Below are positions 26,714 through 35,327 of a stretch of 64,000 nucleotides of DNA, in pieces. The position numbers were made by a program, and so were the translations under genes. How positions within the stretch are numbered: position 1 is the first letter of the stretch; each line of letters begins with the position of its first letter. The DNA comes from an uncultured Bacteroidales bacterium (GTDB taxonomy: Bacteria > Bacteroidota > Bacteroidia > Bacteroidales > SZUA-534). The notes below the pieces were generated by a model. The model was not told the DNA's origin, made no database searches, and saw only the letters and a list, made by a program, of their open reading frames with translations. Location: assembly GCA_902790595.1 (NCBI GenBank), contig CADASL010000004.1, forward strand, positions 248,001 through 312,000, given 5' to 3'.

Positions 26714-27310
26714 ATGACGGCAGAAGAAATATATAACCGTATTAAAGCCTATGGCGATTCTGAAGAAACTACAATCTGCCATTTACATAAACCTGAAAGT
26801 AATAAAATCGCCTGCTGTCTTAATCCTAATTTTAAATGTGGTAATATATCTCTGACGAAGGTTATTGATTTTGACAGAATAAAAGAAAAATATTGTATAG
26901 GGAACATTAAATCATATAGTTCTGTTGATGCGATATTACACAAGACTCAATATTTGTTATTTGTTGAGATTAAAGGCACGAAACAATTAGTTCGTTATTC
27001 CAAAAACAGTGAAGGCGCAATAAAGAAATTCAATCTCAATAAAAAATTAGAAGAAAGTATATTGGTTTGCAAAAATATAATTGCACCAAATGATTTTATA
27101 AATGATAGTAATGTTATTTACATACTTGTAATAGACTCTGCTATCCCAAAGCAAGATGCGAGAATACAATTTCTTCGGAATTTGAATACTTTGGCTGACT
27201 TTTATGTTGTTAAAATTACGAATGAACATTTGCAACAATCTGTAAAAAGACCTGTAAGAAAAATTCTTGCTTATTGTCAGAAATTTGACGAAAAAATCGA
27301 AAGTATCTGA
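26714..27310 (+). CDS. Probable PD-(D/E)XK-type nuclease partner of the ATPase
   Basis: The 198-residue protein is AT-rich like the ATPase gene and follows it by 9 bp. Residues around 68-90 read YSSVDAILHK, then LLFVEIKGTKQLVRY: an Asp in one strand followed by E-x-K in the next. This is the layout of PD-(D/E)XK nucleases (D ... ExK). Two Cys pairs near the N-terminus (ICHLHK, CCLNPNFKC) could bind a metal. I do not recognise the family. The pair may be an uncharacterised defence system, with the ATPase controlling nuclease action. Confidence 0.55.
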   Translation: MTAEEIYNRIKAYGDSEETTICHLHKPESNKIACCLNPNFKCGNISLTKVIDFDRIKEKYCIGNIKSYSSVDAILHKTQYLLFVEIKGTKQLVRYSKNSEGAIKKFNLNKKLEESILVCKNIIAPNDFINDSNVIYILVIDSAIPKQDARIQFLRNLNTLADFYVVKITNEHLQQSVKRPVRKILAYCQKFDEKIESI

Positions 27311-27323
27311 ATATAAATCCTTC

Positions 27324-27347
27324 AATTTGTCAGACATCTGACAAATT
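27324..27347. repeat. Perfect 11-bp inverted repeat after the nuclease gene
   Basis: AATTTGTCAGA and TCTGACAAATT are separated by two bases. There is no long U-run, so it may be a weak terminator or a binding site. It marks the right edge of the AT-rich island, 13 bp after the nuclease stop. Confidence 0.6.
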
Positions 27348-27411
27348 CATTTCGAAGCCCCATCCGCACTAAAAATCCCCAAGCCCAAAGCATTTTTCAT
27401 AAAATAAACCC

Positions 27412-27451
27412 ACCAACCCTATAGGTTGATGGAAAATAATATCTATCTTTG
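27412..27451 (+). promoter_or_regulatory. Palindromic operator, copy 2, and minus-7 box of the TonB receptor
   Basis: CCACCAACC (27410-27418) and GGTTGATGG (27424-27432) form an inverted repeat with one mismatch around CTATA. TATCTTTG (27444-27451), a TAnnTTTG match, follows 17 bp after GGT. From GGT onwards the stretch GATGGAAAATAAT...CTTTGCACCGTC aligns with the cysK upstream region (31699-31733), so operator and promoter are conserved together. Confidence 0.65.
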
Positions 27452-27564
27452 CACCGTCATTAAGAACAACAGAACTAGGGCGCAGATTGAAGTCTGATTT
27501 GGCAAATTGAACGGAATCGGGCAAATCGGCGCCATCAAACTAAAATTAAAAACAGAGATAGAGA

Positions 27565-29532
27565 ATGGTATCATTACTGATTATATCGACATTACTGACC
27601 ACTGCCGCTGACACCACGGTGGCCCGCGAACTGACTGTGGACGAAGTGGTTATCGTTTCCACCGCGTCGCAGGGTGGACGGCGGGCGGTGAAGGGGCAGG
27701 CGGCAAGCATCGACGAGCATATTGGCAACCTGCGCAACGTGGCAATGGTGCGGCGCGGCTCGTATGCGTGGGAACCTGTGGTGAACAATATGCCCACCGA
27801 GCGCCTTTCGACAACCATCGACGGAATGAAGATTTTCTACGCCTGCACCGACAAAATGGACCCTGTGACATCGTATGTCGAGAGCGGCAACCTTCAAACT
27901 ATCAGTCTGAACAGCGGCCTTGACGGCAATCCGCAGGCTACGGGCAACATCGGCGGAAGCCTTGATTTGCGTCTGCGGAAGGCTGGTTTCGATGCCGACC
28001 CGCTGCGGGTGAACCTGTCGGCGGGACACGAGTGGAACGGCCACGTGCAGGTGTATGGCGCCGACGCGGCTCTGAGCGGTCATCGCGCTTACGCGAACAT
28101 TGGCGCCTTCTATCGTCAGGCCGAGAATTACAAGGTTGGCGGTGGCGAGCGGCTGCAGTTCTCGCAATTCCACAAAGTGAACGTTTTCAGTAATTTAGGC
28201 TTCCGCTTGACGGATAACGACGCCCTGGAAGCCACCTTCATCTTCGACCGCGCCACCGACGTGGGCTATCCCGCCCTGAATATGGACGTGGGGCTGGCCC
28301 GCGGCATCATTACATCGCTGTCAGTCAAGCATTTGTTTGGCTGGGCGAGTTGGGAAACGAAGGTTTACTACAACCACATCACCCACGAAATGGACGACAC
28401 GCAGCGGCCCGACGTCGAGATTCATATGGATATGCCTGGACGCAGCCGCACGGCGGGGCTCTACAGTCTTCTCACCGCATCGCGGAAGCGCCACGACCTG
28501 GCTCTGAACTACGACCTTTACCACAACCGCCGCTTTGCCGATATGACAATGTACCCTGGCGGCGCGGCGCCAATGTATATGGTGACCTGGCCCGACGTGG
28601 CGACGCTCAACACGGGGCTTGCCTTGACGGACAATATCGGCTTGACCGAAAACCAACAGGTGCGGCTCTCGGCAAAGGTGGCGTGGCAGCATCAGCGGCT
28701 CGATAACGAAGAAGGCTACCACGCGCTGAAGGTGTTTTTTCCCGCAATGACCGACGCCTACTATCAGACCACGGGGCGCGTGGCGGCAAGTTACCGCGTG
28801 CAGTTGGGCGGCCTGCAACTGTCGGCTGGGGCTGGCTGGGGAAGCCGCGCGCCAACGGTGACCGAAGCCTACGGATATTATCTGAACAACACGTTCGACC
28901 AATTCGATTACATCGGCAATCCGCACCTGAAAAACGAGTCGGCTTTTGAGTTGAACGCGGCGCTGAAATGGCGTGTGGGCGCGGCTTTGCAGGTGGGTGT
29001 CGACGGCAGCGCCTTCCGTTTTGCCGATTACATCATCGGGCATCTCGAAGAGCGCATCTCGCCAATGACCGTGGGCGCTGAAGGCGTGAAGGTGTACGGC
29101 AACATCAGCCGCGCCACCATTGCCAACGCGTCGGCTACGGCCGAATGGCAGCCGCTTAAATGGCTGAACCTGAACGGCAAATTGAGCATCGGCTCGGGCC
29201 GCGACGCCGACAACGACCCGCTGCCGCTCATTGCGCCCCTGGGTTGGCAGACGCAAGTCGGGCTGAACCACGGGCAGTGGCAGGCGCAGGTTGTTCTGCG
29301 CGGAAACGGCCGTCAGAGCCACTTTGCGGCCAAATACGGCGAGACCGAAACACCCGCGTGGACCGTCTGCGACCTGTCGGCACTCTGGCAGCGGCCAATT
29401 GGCGATAAAAGGCTGACAGTCAGGGCGGGAATCGAGAATCTGCTCGACCGCCGCTACGCCACTTACGCCGATTGGAACGAGATTCCGCAAAAGGGACGGA
29501 ATGTTTTTGTGAATTTGACGGTTGAATGGTAA
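27565..29532 (+). CDS. TonB-dependent receptor, short N-terminus
   Basis: The 655-residue protein starts MVSLLIISTLLTTAADTTVA, a weak signal peptide. There is no carboxypeptidase-like N-terminal domain. The TonB box/plug starts at once (ELTVDEVVIVSTASQGGRRA; RRGSYAWEPVVNNMPTERLS; TIDGMKIFYACTDKMDPVTS), and a beta-barrel follows, ending NVFVNLTVEW with the terminal aromatic residue typical of outer-membrane barrels. The plug carries DGMKIFYACTDKMD, suggestive of metal or small-cofactor receptors. Its promoter carries the operator also found before cysK, so uptake of a sulfur-related or metal compound is plausible. Confidence 0.88.
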   Translation: MVSLLIISTLLTTAADTTVARELTVDEVVIVSTASQGGRRAVKGQAASIDEHIGNLRNVAMVRRGSYAWEPVVNNMPTERLSTTIDGMKIFYACTDKMDPVTSYVESGNLQTISLNSGLDGNPQATGNIGGSLDLRLRKAGFDADPLRVNLSAGHEWNGHVQVYGADAALSGHRAYANIGAFYRQAENYKVGGGERLQFSQFHKVNVFSNLGFRLTDNDALEATFIFDRATDVGYPALNMDVGLARGIITSLSVKHLFGWASWETKVYYNHITHEMDDTQRPDVEIHMDMPGRSRTAGLYSLLTASRKRHDLALNYDLYHNRRFADMTMYPGGAAPMYMVTWPDVATLNTGLALTDNIGLTENQQVRLSAKVAWQHQRLDNEEGYHALKVFFPAMTDAYYQTTGRVAASYRVQLGGLQLSAGAGWGSRAPTVTEAYGYYLNNTFDQFDYIGNPHLKNESAFELNAALKWRVGAALQVGVDGSAFRFADYIIGHLEERISPMTVGAEGVKVYGNISRATIANASATAEWQPLKWLNLNGKLSIGSGRDADNDPLPLIAPLGWQTQVGLNHGQWQAQVVLRGNGRQSHFAAKYGETETPAWTVCDLSALWQRPIGDKRLTVRAGIENLLDRRYATYADWNEIPQKGRNVFVNLTVEW

Positions 29533-29728
29533 GGGGGGAGAAGGTTAGAAGGTGAGAAAGTTTAGAGAGTTGAGAAGGTTTAGTATTCTAAACAGCGAAG
29601 CCCCCGATAGTTATCGGGATAAACTTCTACACAGCGAAGCGACTCAACTTTTGCTCAACAGCGAAGCGCTAAACTTTCCTAACTTCGATTCACCGATTAA
29701 ACGATTGAACAATTAAACAAAATAGACT
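29533..29728. repeat. Spacer built of recurrent phrases, with palindrome copy 2
   Basis: It contains GAAGGTTTAG-type purine runs, CAGCGAAGC phrases at about 29593, 29632 and 29659, and CCCGATAGTTATCGGG (29603-29618), a one-base variant of the dispersed palindrome. No gene is visible. Confidence 0.6.
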
Positions 29729-30928
29729 ATGAAACAATTAGTTATCTGGATTGGCGCGCTGGTTTTGGGCGCAGTTTTAGGCATTCTGGGCGTGGGCGCC
29801 ATCGACGCCGTTGCCAATTTTGTGGCCACCGTTTTCACGCGGCTGTTCCAACTGCTGGCAATGCCCACCATTCTGCTTGTGGTGATAAGCACGTTCGCCA
29901 CTTTCGGCTCGAAGGGCTCGGGGCCGATTTTCCGCCGAACGGTCGTCTACACGCTGCTCACCACGGTGGCCGCGGCCGCTGTTGGTGCGGTGCTTTTTGT
30001 GCTGGTCAAGCCCGAAAACATTCCCGCTGGCGCGTTTGCCGCCACTGCCGAGCCGTCGGCGCAGACGCTCACCTACGCCGACCATATTCTTGGCGTTGTA
30101 CCGAACAATTTTCTGCGTCCGTTGCTCGAAGGTAACGTGCTGTCGCTCTTGCTGATAGCGTTTGTTGTGGGCATTGGCTTGTCGCGGTTGCCCGAGTCGG
30201 ACAACAAGGCGGCGGTGGTTCGTCTGATACTCGGCCTTCAGGAACTGCTTTTTCTGCTTATCCGCTGGATAATCAAGATTTTACCCATTGGCATTGTGGC
30301 CTTTGCGGCGCAACTCACGGCGCAACTTGGCGCAGGCGTTGTGGCTGGCTCGTTGGGCAAGTATCTGCTTGTGGTTCTGGGCGGAAACGTGGTGCAGTTC
30401 TTTGTTGTTCTGCCGCTGTTTCTGCTTGTGCGCGGACTCAATCCGCTGACGGTTTTGGGCCGAATGGCGCCCGCCGTCCTAACCGCCCTGTTCACCAAAA
30501 GCAGCGCGGCCACCCTGCCCGTGACAATGGACTCGGCCGAGCGTCGGCTTGGCGTCCGCCCCACCGTGGCGCGCTTTGTGCTGCCCGTCTGCACCACCGT
30601 CAATATGAACGGCTGCGCGGCCTTCATTCTGGTCACTTCACTTTTCGTGATGCAAAACGGCGGCACGCCCATAACATTCTCAACCATAGCGCTTTGGCTG
30701 CTGATTTCGGTAGTTTCGGCCGTTGGCAACGCGGGCGTCCCGATGGGCTGCTATTTCCTGACGCTTTCGCTGATGTCGGGCGTCGGTGCCCCGATAGGCG
30801 TTCTGGCCGTCATTCTGCCGTTCTACACCATTATCGATATGATTGAAACCGCCGAAAATGTCTGGTCCGACTCGTGCGTCTGCGCGATGACCGATAAGGA
30901 TTTGCGGGGCGAAACGGTGAGCGCGTGA
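29729..30928 (+). CDS. DAACS family sodium/proton symporter, possibly cystine or neutral amino acid
   Basis: The 399-residue protein has about eight membrane helices and the DAACS signatures: the serine-rich hairpin KSSAATLPVTM, the NMxG motif TVNMNGCAAF, the second hairpin SAVGNAGVPMG and the last helix DMIETAENVWSDSC. In acidic amino acid members the last helix carries an Arg (D-x-x-R-T-x-x-N) that binds the substrate carboxylate; here that place is Glu. A neutral substrate such as cystine (as in TcyP of this family) fits both this change and the sulfur neighbourhood, but it is inference. Confidence 0.82.
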   Translation: MKQLVIWIGALVLGAVLGILGVGAIDAVANFVATVFTRLFQLLAMPTILLVVISTFATFGSKGSGPIFRRTVVYTLLTTVAAAAVGAVLFVLVKPENIPAGAFAATAEPSAQTLTYADHILGVVPNNFLRPLLEGNVLSLLLIAFVVGIGLSRLPESDNKAAVVRLILGLQELLFLLIRWIIKILPIGIVAFAAQLTAQLGAGVVAGSLGKYLLVVLGGNVVQFFVVLPLFLLVRGLNPLTVLGRMAPAVLTALFTKSSAATLPVTMDSAERRLGVRPTVARFVLPVCTTVNMNGCAAFILVTSLFVMQNGGTPITFSTIALWLLISVVSAVGNAGVPMGCYFLTLSLMSGVGAPIGVLAVILPFYTIIDMIETAENVWSDSCVCAMTDKDLRGETVSA

Positions 30929-30995
30929 CGGTGTATCGATACGTATAAAAGGCGGACATTTGTAGGAACGTGCCGCGTCAGCAAATAGTAATCCA

Positions 30996-31649
30996 TTGAT
31001 TAAGATTAGATTACCATTGACCGTTTTCTTTGCAGCCGCACTGCACCTTGGCTGTGCCGCGTGGTGCGACATTGTTTTTGTGCTCGATAAAAAAGCGGCT
31101 TTCGGCAACGGCCATATTGCCGTGATGGTTGGCGATGAGCAGCGCGGCTGGCATTACGTCTCGATAAACGGAACCGCAGGAATGCCCAAGCCGTGGGGCT
31201 TCAACACCCTGGCGGACCGCGACATTCTGATAACCGACACTTCGGGCGCCGCGGTCGGCAATCTGCGCCAAGCCATACGCCGCGCCGACATTGTCAACGG
31301 CTCGAAAAGGCACCGTTACGCGGTTTTCCGCCGCATTAGGGCGTCAGCCGACGAGGACTCGGCCGTTCTCAATGCCGCCATACAAGCCGCGTCGGGCTAT
31401 CTGTACGGCATTGCTGGCCCTGGGCAGTCGTGTATCGATGTGGCGCAAACGGCTTTCTCGGCACTTGTCCGCCTTCGCCAACTCGACCAAAACGGCTCTG
31501 TGCCTGGTCAAACCGATTTGATTCCGAAAAACTGGTTCCGCAAACTCGCCGCCCGCGTGCGAGCCGTCAACCGCGCGTCGCGAAACAACCCCAACGCCAT
31601 TCGTTTCTATCGCAAAATCAATAAGAAAGAGAAGATGGCTTTGAACTAA
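30996..31649 (+). CDS. Exported protein with NlpC/P60- or LRAT-like His/Cys motifs
   Basis: The 217-residue protein probably starts at the TTG at 30996; there is a stop just upstream and no ATG before residue 43. The start gives a convincing signal peptide (IKIRLPLTVFFAAALHLGCA). GNGHIAVMVGD (His40) followed by GPGQSCIDVAQTAF (Cys146) has the order of permuted papain-like proteins (His before Cys). The N-terminal Cys20 could also be a lipidation site. I do not recognise a named family. It lies between the DAACS symporter and cysK. Confidence 0.5.
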   Translation: MIKIRLPLTVFFAAALHLGCAAWCDIVFVLDKKAAFGNGHIAVMVGDEQRGWHYVSINGTAGMPKPWGFNTLADRDILITDTSGAAVGNLRQAIRRADIVNGSKRHRYAVFRRIRASADEDSAVLNAAIQAASGYLYGIAGPGQSCIDVAQTAFSALVRLRQLDQNGSVPGQTDLIPKNWFRKLAARVRAVNRASRNNPNAIRFYRKINKKEKMALN

Positions 31650-31681
31650 AAATCTTTCTAACTGGACATTTTAGAAAAAAT

Positions 31682-31725
31682 AACCTACCAACATAGTGGG
31701 TAATAGAAAATTATTTTTACATTTG
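31682..31725 (+). promoter_or_regulatory. Palindromic operator, copy 3, and minus-7 box of the cysK operon
   Basis: ACCTACCA...TAGTGGGT (31683-31701) is an imperfect inverted repeat in the minus-33 region. TACATTTG (31718-31725) matches TAnnTTTG, 27 bp before the cysK ATG. The tail GGTAATAGAAAATTA then TTTGC matches the element before the TonB receptor at 27424-27452. Confidence 0.65.
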
Positions 31726-31752
31726 CAAAGTCATAAATAATAGATGTAAAAA

Positions 31753-32685
31753 ATGGCAAAAGTTGCTAACAACATAACGGAACTGATTGGCCGCACGCCG
31801 CTTCTGGAACTCACCAAAATCGAGAAAGAGCAGAGGACGAAGGCGCAGATTGTGGCCAAACTCGAGTTTTTGAATCCTGGGCGCAGCGTGAAGGACCGCG
31901 TGGGGCTGAAACTAATCGACGAGGCCGAGCGCAAAGGACTTATTGGCAAGCACACGGTGATTATTGAACCCACAAGCGGCAACACAGGCATTGGTCTGGC
32001 CGTGGTGGCTGCCACGCGCGGCTATCGGCTCATTCTCACAATGCCCGACTCAATGAGTCTCGAACGCCGTGCCCTGCTCAAGGCTCTGGGTGCCGAACTG
32101 GTGCTGACGCCCGCCTACGAGGGTATGCCTGGCTCAATCCGCAAGGCAAAAGAACTGGCGGCGCAGATTGGCGATGCGTTCATTCCGCAACAATTTGAGA
32201 ATCAGGCCAACCCGAAAGCACACGTTGAGACAACGGCGCAGGAAATCATTGCCGACACCGACGGGCAGATTGACATTTTTGTGGCGGGTGTGGGCACGGG
32301 CGGCACCATTACTGGCGTTGGTGAGACTCTGAAGGCCTTCAATCCCGAAATCAAGGTGGTGGCCGTCGAGCCGCTGGGCAGCGCGGTGCTGTCAGGTTGC
32401 AAGCCTGGACCGCACAAGTTGCAAGGCATTGGCGCGGGCTTCATACCAAAGATTCTCAACACGCGCGTCTATGACGAGATTTTCCGCGTCACCGATGACG
32501 CCGCTTTCGAGGCCGCCCGCTACATTGCGCGGTGCGAGGGCGTGCTGGTGGGCATTTCGTCGGGGGCGGCGCTGCACGCGGCCATTGAGATTGCGCGGCG
32601 TCCCGAGAACAAGGGCAAGCGCATTGTTGTTCTGCTGCCCGACTCTGGCGAACGCTATCTGTCAACAACGTTATTTAAAGATTAA
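31753..32685 (+). CDS. cysK: Cysteine synthase (O-acetylserine sulfhydrylase)
   Basis: CysK makes cysteine from O-acetylserine and sulfide with PLP. The 310 residues show the PLP lysine in [20 protein letters not shown], the substrate loop [12 protein letters not shown], the phosphate-binding [13 protein letters not shown] and the C-terminal SSGAALHAA segment. It heads the operon with a sulfur-carrier protein. That raises the chance that the sulfur donor is a protein thiocarboxylate, as for mycobacterial CysM/CysO, instead of free sulfide; the sequence itself is of the CysK/CysM type. Regulation by the palindromic operator upstream is likely. Confidence 0.95.
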   Translation: MAKVANNITELIGRTPLLELTKIEKEQRTKAQIVAKLEFLNPGRSVKDRVGLKLIDEAERKGLIGKHTVIIEPTSGNTGIGLAVVAATRGYRLILTMPDSMSLERRALLKALGAELVLTPAYEGMPGSIRKAKELAAQIGDAFIPQQFENQANPKAHVETTAQEIIADTDGQIDIFVAGVGTGGTITGVGETLKAFNPEIKVVAVEPLGSAVLSGCKPGPHKLQGIGAGFIPKILNTRVYDEIFRVTDDAAFEAARYIARCEGVLVGISSGAALHAAIEIARRPENKGKRIVVLLPDSGERYLSTTLFKD

Positions 32686-32706
32686 CATATTAAAAATCAG
32701 AATATT

Positions 32707-32919
32707 ATGGCAACAATTACAGTAAACGGCGACAAGCAGGAAGTCGCATTGCCGATAACAGTATCGGAATTGATAAAGCAAAACAATGTGGCTCAGCCTG
32801 ATATGGTCAGCGTGCAGATAAACGAAGAGTTTGTTGAAAGAGAAGATTACGACACAACCACTCTGAGCGATGGCGATGCAGTTGATTTTCTGTACTTTAT
32901 GGGCGGCGGCGCGATATAA
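32707..32919 (+). CDS. ThiS/MoaD-like sulfur carrier protein with C-terminal extension
   Basis: The 70-residue beta-grasp protein (ATITVNGDKQEVALPITVSE) ends FLYFMGGGAI. Sulfur carriers must end in Gly-Gly to be adenylated and thiocarboxylated. Here Ala69 and Ile70 follow the glycines (66-68), so they have to be removed first. A JAMM protease is encoded 1.9 kb downstream in the same operon and an adenylyltransferase directly next. The pattern is that of HcyS of Wolinella and QbsE of Pseudomonas, and parallels CysO of mycobacteria. It lies 21 bp after cysK. A thiamine role is unlikely because no thi genes are near. Confidence 0.88.
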   Translation: MATITVNGDKQEVALPITVSELIKQNNVAQPDMVSVQINEEFVEREDYDTTTLSDGDAVDFLYFMGGGAI

Positions 32920-33002
32920 TTGAGAATTGAAAATTGAGAATTCGTAATTCGTAATTCATAATTCAAAAATCAAAAACCAAAAATCGTAATTCATTAATTG
33001 CT

Positions 33003-33821
33003 ATGTTCGATTATACAGAAGAAGAACTAACCCGCTACTCGCGCCACATTCTGCTGAAGGACGTGGGTGTTGAGGGGCAGGAAAAGATACGCGAGGCGAA
33101 GGTGCTGGTTATTGGTGCTGGCGGCCTGGGCGCGCCTGTGGCGATGTATCTGGCGGCCGCTGGCATTGGCACCATTGGCATTGTCGATGGCGATGTGGTT
33201 GACCTGAGCAACCTTCAGCGGCAGATTATCCACACCACGCCCGATGTTGGTCGGCCAAAGGTTCAGTCGGCCAAAGAGACGATGCAGGCAATCAATCCGA
33301 CAGTGAAAGTGGTTGCATATCAGGATTTTTTGCGTGCCGACAATGCGCTCGACATTATTCGCGACTACGATTTTGTGGTTGACGGAACCGACAATTTCCC
33401 CGTCAAATTCCTAATCAACGACGCGTGCGTGATGGCTGGCAAACCGTTCAGCCACGGCGGAATCTTACGCTTTGAGGGACAAACGTTTACCTACGTTCCT
33501 GGCCACGCCTGCTACCGTTGTATGTTCAAGACACCGCCACCGCCGAACGCCGTCCCCACCTGCTCGCAGGCTGGCGTGCTGGGCGCCATTGCGGGAATGT
33601 TGGGCACAATTCAGGCTGCCGAAACACTCAAATATTTTATCGGCGTGGGCGAACTACTGACCGACAAACTGCTGACATTCAACGCAAAAACAATGGATTT
33701 CAGAAAGATACACGTCAAACGGCGCGAGAGTTGTCCGCTCTGCGGCACCAATCCGACAGTGACCGAACTGATTGATTATGAACAAGGTGTTTGCGACTTG
33801 GCAGCACATAAGAAAGGTTGA
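33003..33821 (+). CDS. MoeB/ThiF/HesA-family adenylyltransferase
   Basis: This E1-like enzyme activates the C-terminus of sulfur carrier proteins with ATP. The 272 residues have the ATP loop GAGGLGAP (38-45), DGDVVDLSNLQRQ, the attack site Cys187 in VPTCSQAGVLG, and two Cys pairs, CYRC (170/173) and CPLC (244/247), for the structural zinc. There is no rhodanese domain, so sulfur must come from another protein, for which the desulfurase/TusA/DsrE genes of this operon qualify. The gene is 83 bp after the carrier gene, across a spacer made of repeated AATTCGTAATTC phrases. Confidence 0.93.
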   Translation: MFDYTEEELTRYSRHILLKDVGVEGQEKIREAKVLVIGAGGLGAPVAMYLAAAGIGTIGIVDGDVVDLSNLQRQIIHTTPDVGRPKVQSAKETMQAINPTVKVVAYQDFLRADNALDIIRDYDFVVDGTDNFPVKFLINDACVMAGKPFSHGGILRFEGQTFTYVPGHACYRCMFKTPPPPNAVPTCSQAGVLGAIAGMLGTIQAAETLKYFIGVGELLTDKLLTFNAKTMDFRKIHVKRRESCPLCGTNPTVTELIDYEQGVCDLAAHKKG

Positions 33822-33867
33822 GAAGGTTGGGAAAGTTGAGAAAGTTTAGAGTCTCAACAGCGAAGCC

Positions 33868-33883
33868 CCCGATAGCTATCGGG
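33868..33883. repeat. Dispersed palindrome, copy 3, within a phrase-built spacer
   Basis: CCCGATAGCTATCGGG, flanked by CAACAGCGAAG on one side and AAACAGCGAAG on the other, as in the spacer at 29590-29640. Confidence 0.7.
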
Positions 33884-33929
33884 AAAACCTTCTAAACAGC
33901 GAAGCGACTAAACTTTAAAAAAAACGATT

Positions 33930-34409
33930 ATGGCAGACAAAAAGAAACTTTCATTGATAGCCTTTTCGGGCGAATTCGACAAACTGACGGCCGTGTTCAC
34001 GCTGGCAACAGGCGCTGCGGCTGTGGGCTACGAGGTGAACATTTTCTTCACCTTCTGGGGGCTCGACGCAATCAAGCAGAAACGCGGCCGCGCCTTTGTG
34101 GGCGGCAACTGGCTCACAAAAATATTCGGCTTTATGATGGGCGGCCTGCACGCAACACCCACAAGCCGATTCAACTTCTGCGGCGCTGGTCCGCGCATTT
34201 TCCGCAAACTGATGCGCAAAAACAACGTGGCCACACTTGAGGAACTTGTTGAGGCGGCCACGGCGCTCGGCGTCAACCTGTACGCCTGCGAGATGGCGAT
34301 GCACGTTCTGGGGCTCAAGCAGTCCGATTTCATTCACGAGGTGAAGGACACACTCGGCGTGGCGTCGTTCCTTGAAATATCCGAAGGCGGACGGACAATG
34401 TTTATTTGA
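33930..34409 (+). CDS. DsrE/DsrF-like protein (sulfur relay)
   Basis: The 159-residue protein begins KKKLSLIAFSGEFDKLTAVF and has the DsrE-superfamily core: a Rossmann-like alpha/beta fold, a hydrophobic helix GFMMGGLHATPTSRFNFCGA and YACEMAMHVLG with a conserved Cys120. DsrE-like proteins carry persulfide sulfur on a cysteine, or act as peroxiredoxin-like partners, in sulfur-transfer chains (TusD, DsrE2). The neighbours TusA and MoeB support a sulfur-relay role. Confidence 0.82.
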   Translation: MADKKKLSLIAFSGEFDKLTAVFTLATGAAAVGYEVNIFFTFWGLDAIKQKRGRAFVGGNWLTKIFGFMMGGLHATPTSRFNFCGAGPRIFRKLMRKNNVATLEELVEAATALGVNLYACEMAMHVLGLKQSDFIHEVKDTLGVASFLEISEGGRTMFI

Positions 34410-34633
34410 CAATTGAAAATTGAAAGTGGAAAATTGAAAATTAAAAATGAGCAATGAAGGTAGAGGAATATGATTCGGGGTGCGCTCTGACAGGCGGAAA
34501 TTTTTATAAAATTTTAAAACAAAATTTTGTCAGAATTTCTCGCGAAGCGACACCGCTTTGTAGAAAAAATCTGCGTTAATCTGTTAAATCTGTGTTATCT
34601 GCGTTCATTCAAAATCCTAAATCCTAAATAACT
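34410..34633. other. 224-bp spacer before tusA
   Basis: No gene is visible. It contains A-rich AATTGAAAATTGAAA repeats and the recurrent spacer phrase TCTGCGTTAATCTG / ATCTGTGTTATCTGCGTT, which also occurs in variant form at 22040-22075 and 35265-35295. Confidence 0.5.
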
Positions 34634-34858
34634 ATGGCAACACACACATTAGACATTACCAACGAGCATTGCCCGATGACATTTGTCAGGACGAAACTCA
34701 AACTGTCGCAGATTGCCGAGGGCGACATTCTTGAGGTGCTGCTTACCGAAGGCGAACCGCTCACCAACGTGCCGCGCACGGCTGTTGAACAAGGCTATAA
34801 CGTGCTGAGTATCACGCACGTCGAAGGAAATATTCACAAAGTAACCATTCAGAAATAA
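34634..34858 (+). CDS. tusA: TusA-family sulfurtransferase
   Basis: The 74-residue protein has the TusA/SirA pattern: TLDITNEHCPMTFVRTKLKL with Cys13, then GDILEVLLTEGEP and VEQGYNVLSI. The family motif CPxP appears as CPMT, a variant seen in SirA-like members. The cysteine takes sulfur as a persulfide from a cysteine desulfurase and hands it on. The next gene starts right after its stop (zero spacing), so the two are coupled. Confidence 0.88.
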   Translation: MATHTLDITNEHCPMTFVRTKLKLSQIAEGDILEVLLTEGEPLTNVPRTAVEQGYNVLSITHVEGNIHKVTIQK

Positions 34859-35257
34859 ATGGAACTGACAATTACCGACGAGGCTTATCAGAGTGTTCTG
34901 GCACAGGCGCAAAACGATGCGCCCGTGGAGTCGTGCGGCTACCTGCTTGGTCCTGACCGTCAAACGGTTACGATGAATTACCCGATGCGCAATATCGACC
35001 ATTCGGAGGAGCATTTCAGTTTCGACCCGCGCGAGCAGTTTGCTGCCGTCAAATACGCGCGGCAGAACGGACTTGTGATTGTCGGCAACTGGCACAGCCA
35101 CCCTGCGTCGCCGTCGCGACCGTCGGCAGAGGACATTCGGTTGGCCTTCGACCCGAATATTTTGTATTTCATTCTCTCGCTTGCTGGCCCGCAGCCCGTT
35201 TTCAACGCATTTGCGATAGCCGACGGCGAAGTAAAGGAAAAGGTGAATTTGAGATAG
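34859..35257 (+). CDS. JAMM (Mov34/M67) metalloprotease for sulfur carrier processing
   Basis: The 132 residues contain the full JAMM zinc motif: Glu24 in VESCGYLL, then NWHSHPASPSRPSAED with His79, His81, Ser89 and Asp92. Small bacterial JAMM proteins of this type (QbsD, HcyD, Mec+) cut a C-terminal extension from ThiS-like carriers or release cysteine from carrier-cysteine adducts. The carrier of this operon ends GGGAI, so removal of Ala-Ile is the obvious substrate. The start directly follows the tusA stop. Confidence 0.92.
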   Translation: MELTITDEAYQSVLAQAQNDAPVESCGYLLGPDRQTVTMNYPMRNIDHSEEHFSFDPREQFAAVKYARQNGLVIVGNWHSHPASPSRPSAEDIRLAFDPNILYFILSLAGPQPVFNAFAIADGEVKEKVNLR

Positions 35258-35327
35258 AGCGAATCAGAAATCTGTGCTATCTGCATCAGAATTAATGTGT
35301 TGTAGATAGCATTTTTTATCAAGAATA

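Noticed and set aside
32707..32919. Thiamine sulfur carrier (ThiS) role
   Set aside because: No other thi genes are near, the C-terminus extends past the glycines, and a JAMM protease and cysK are in the operon.
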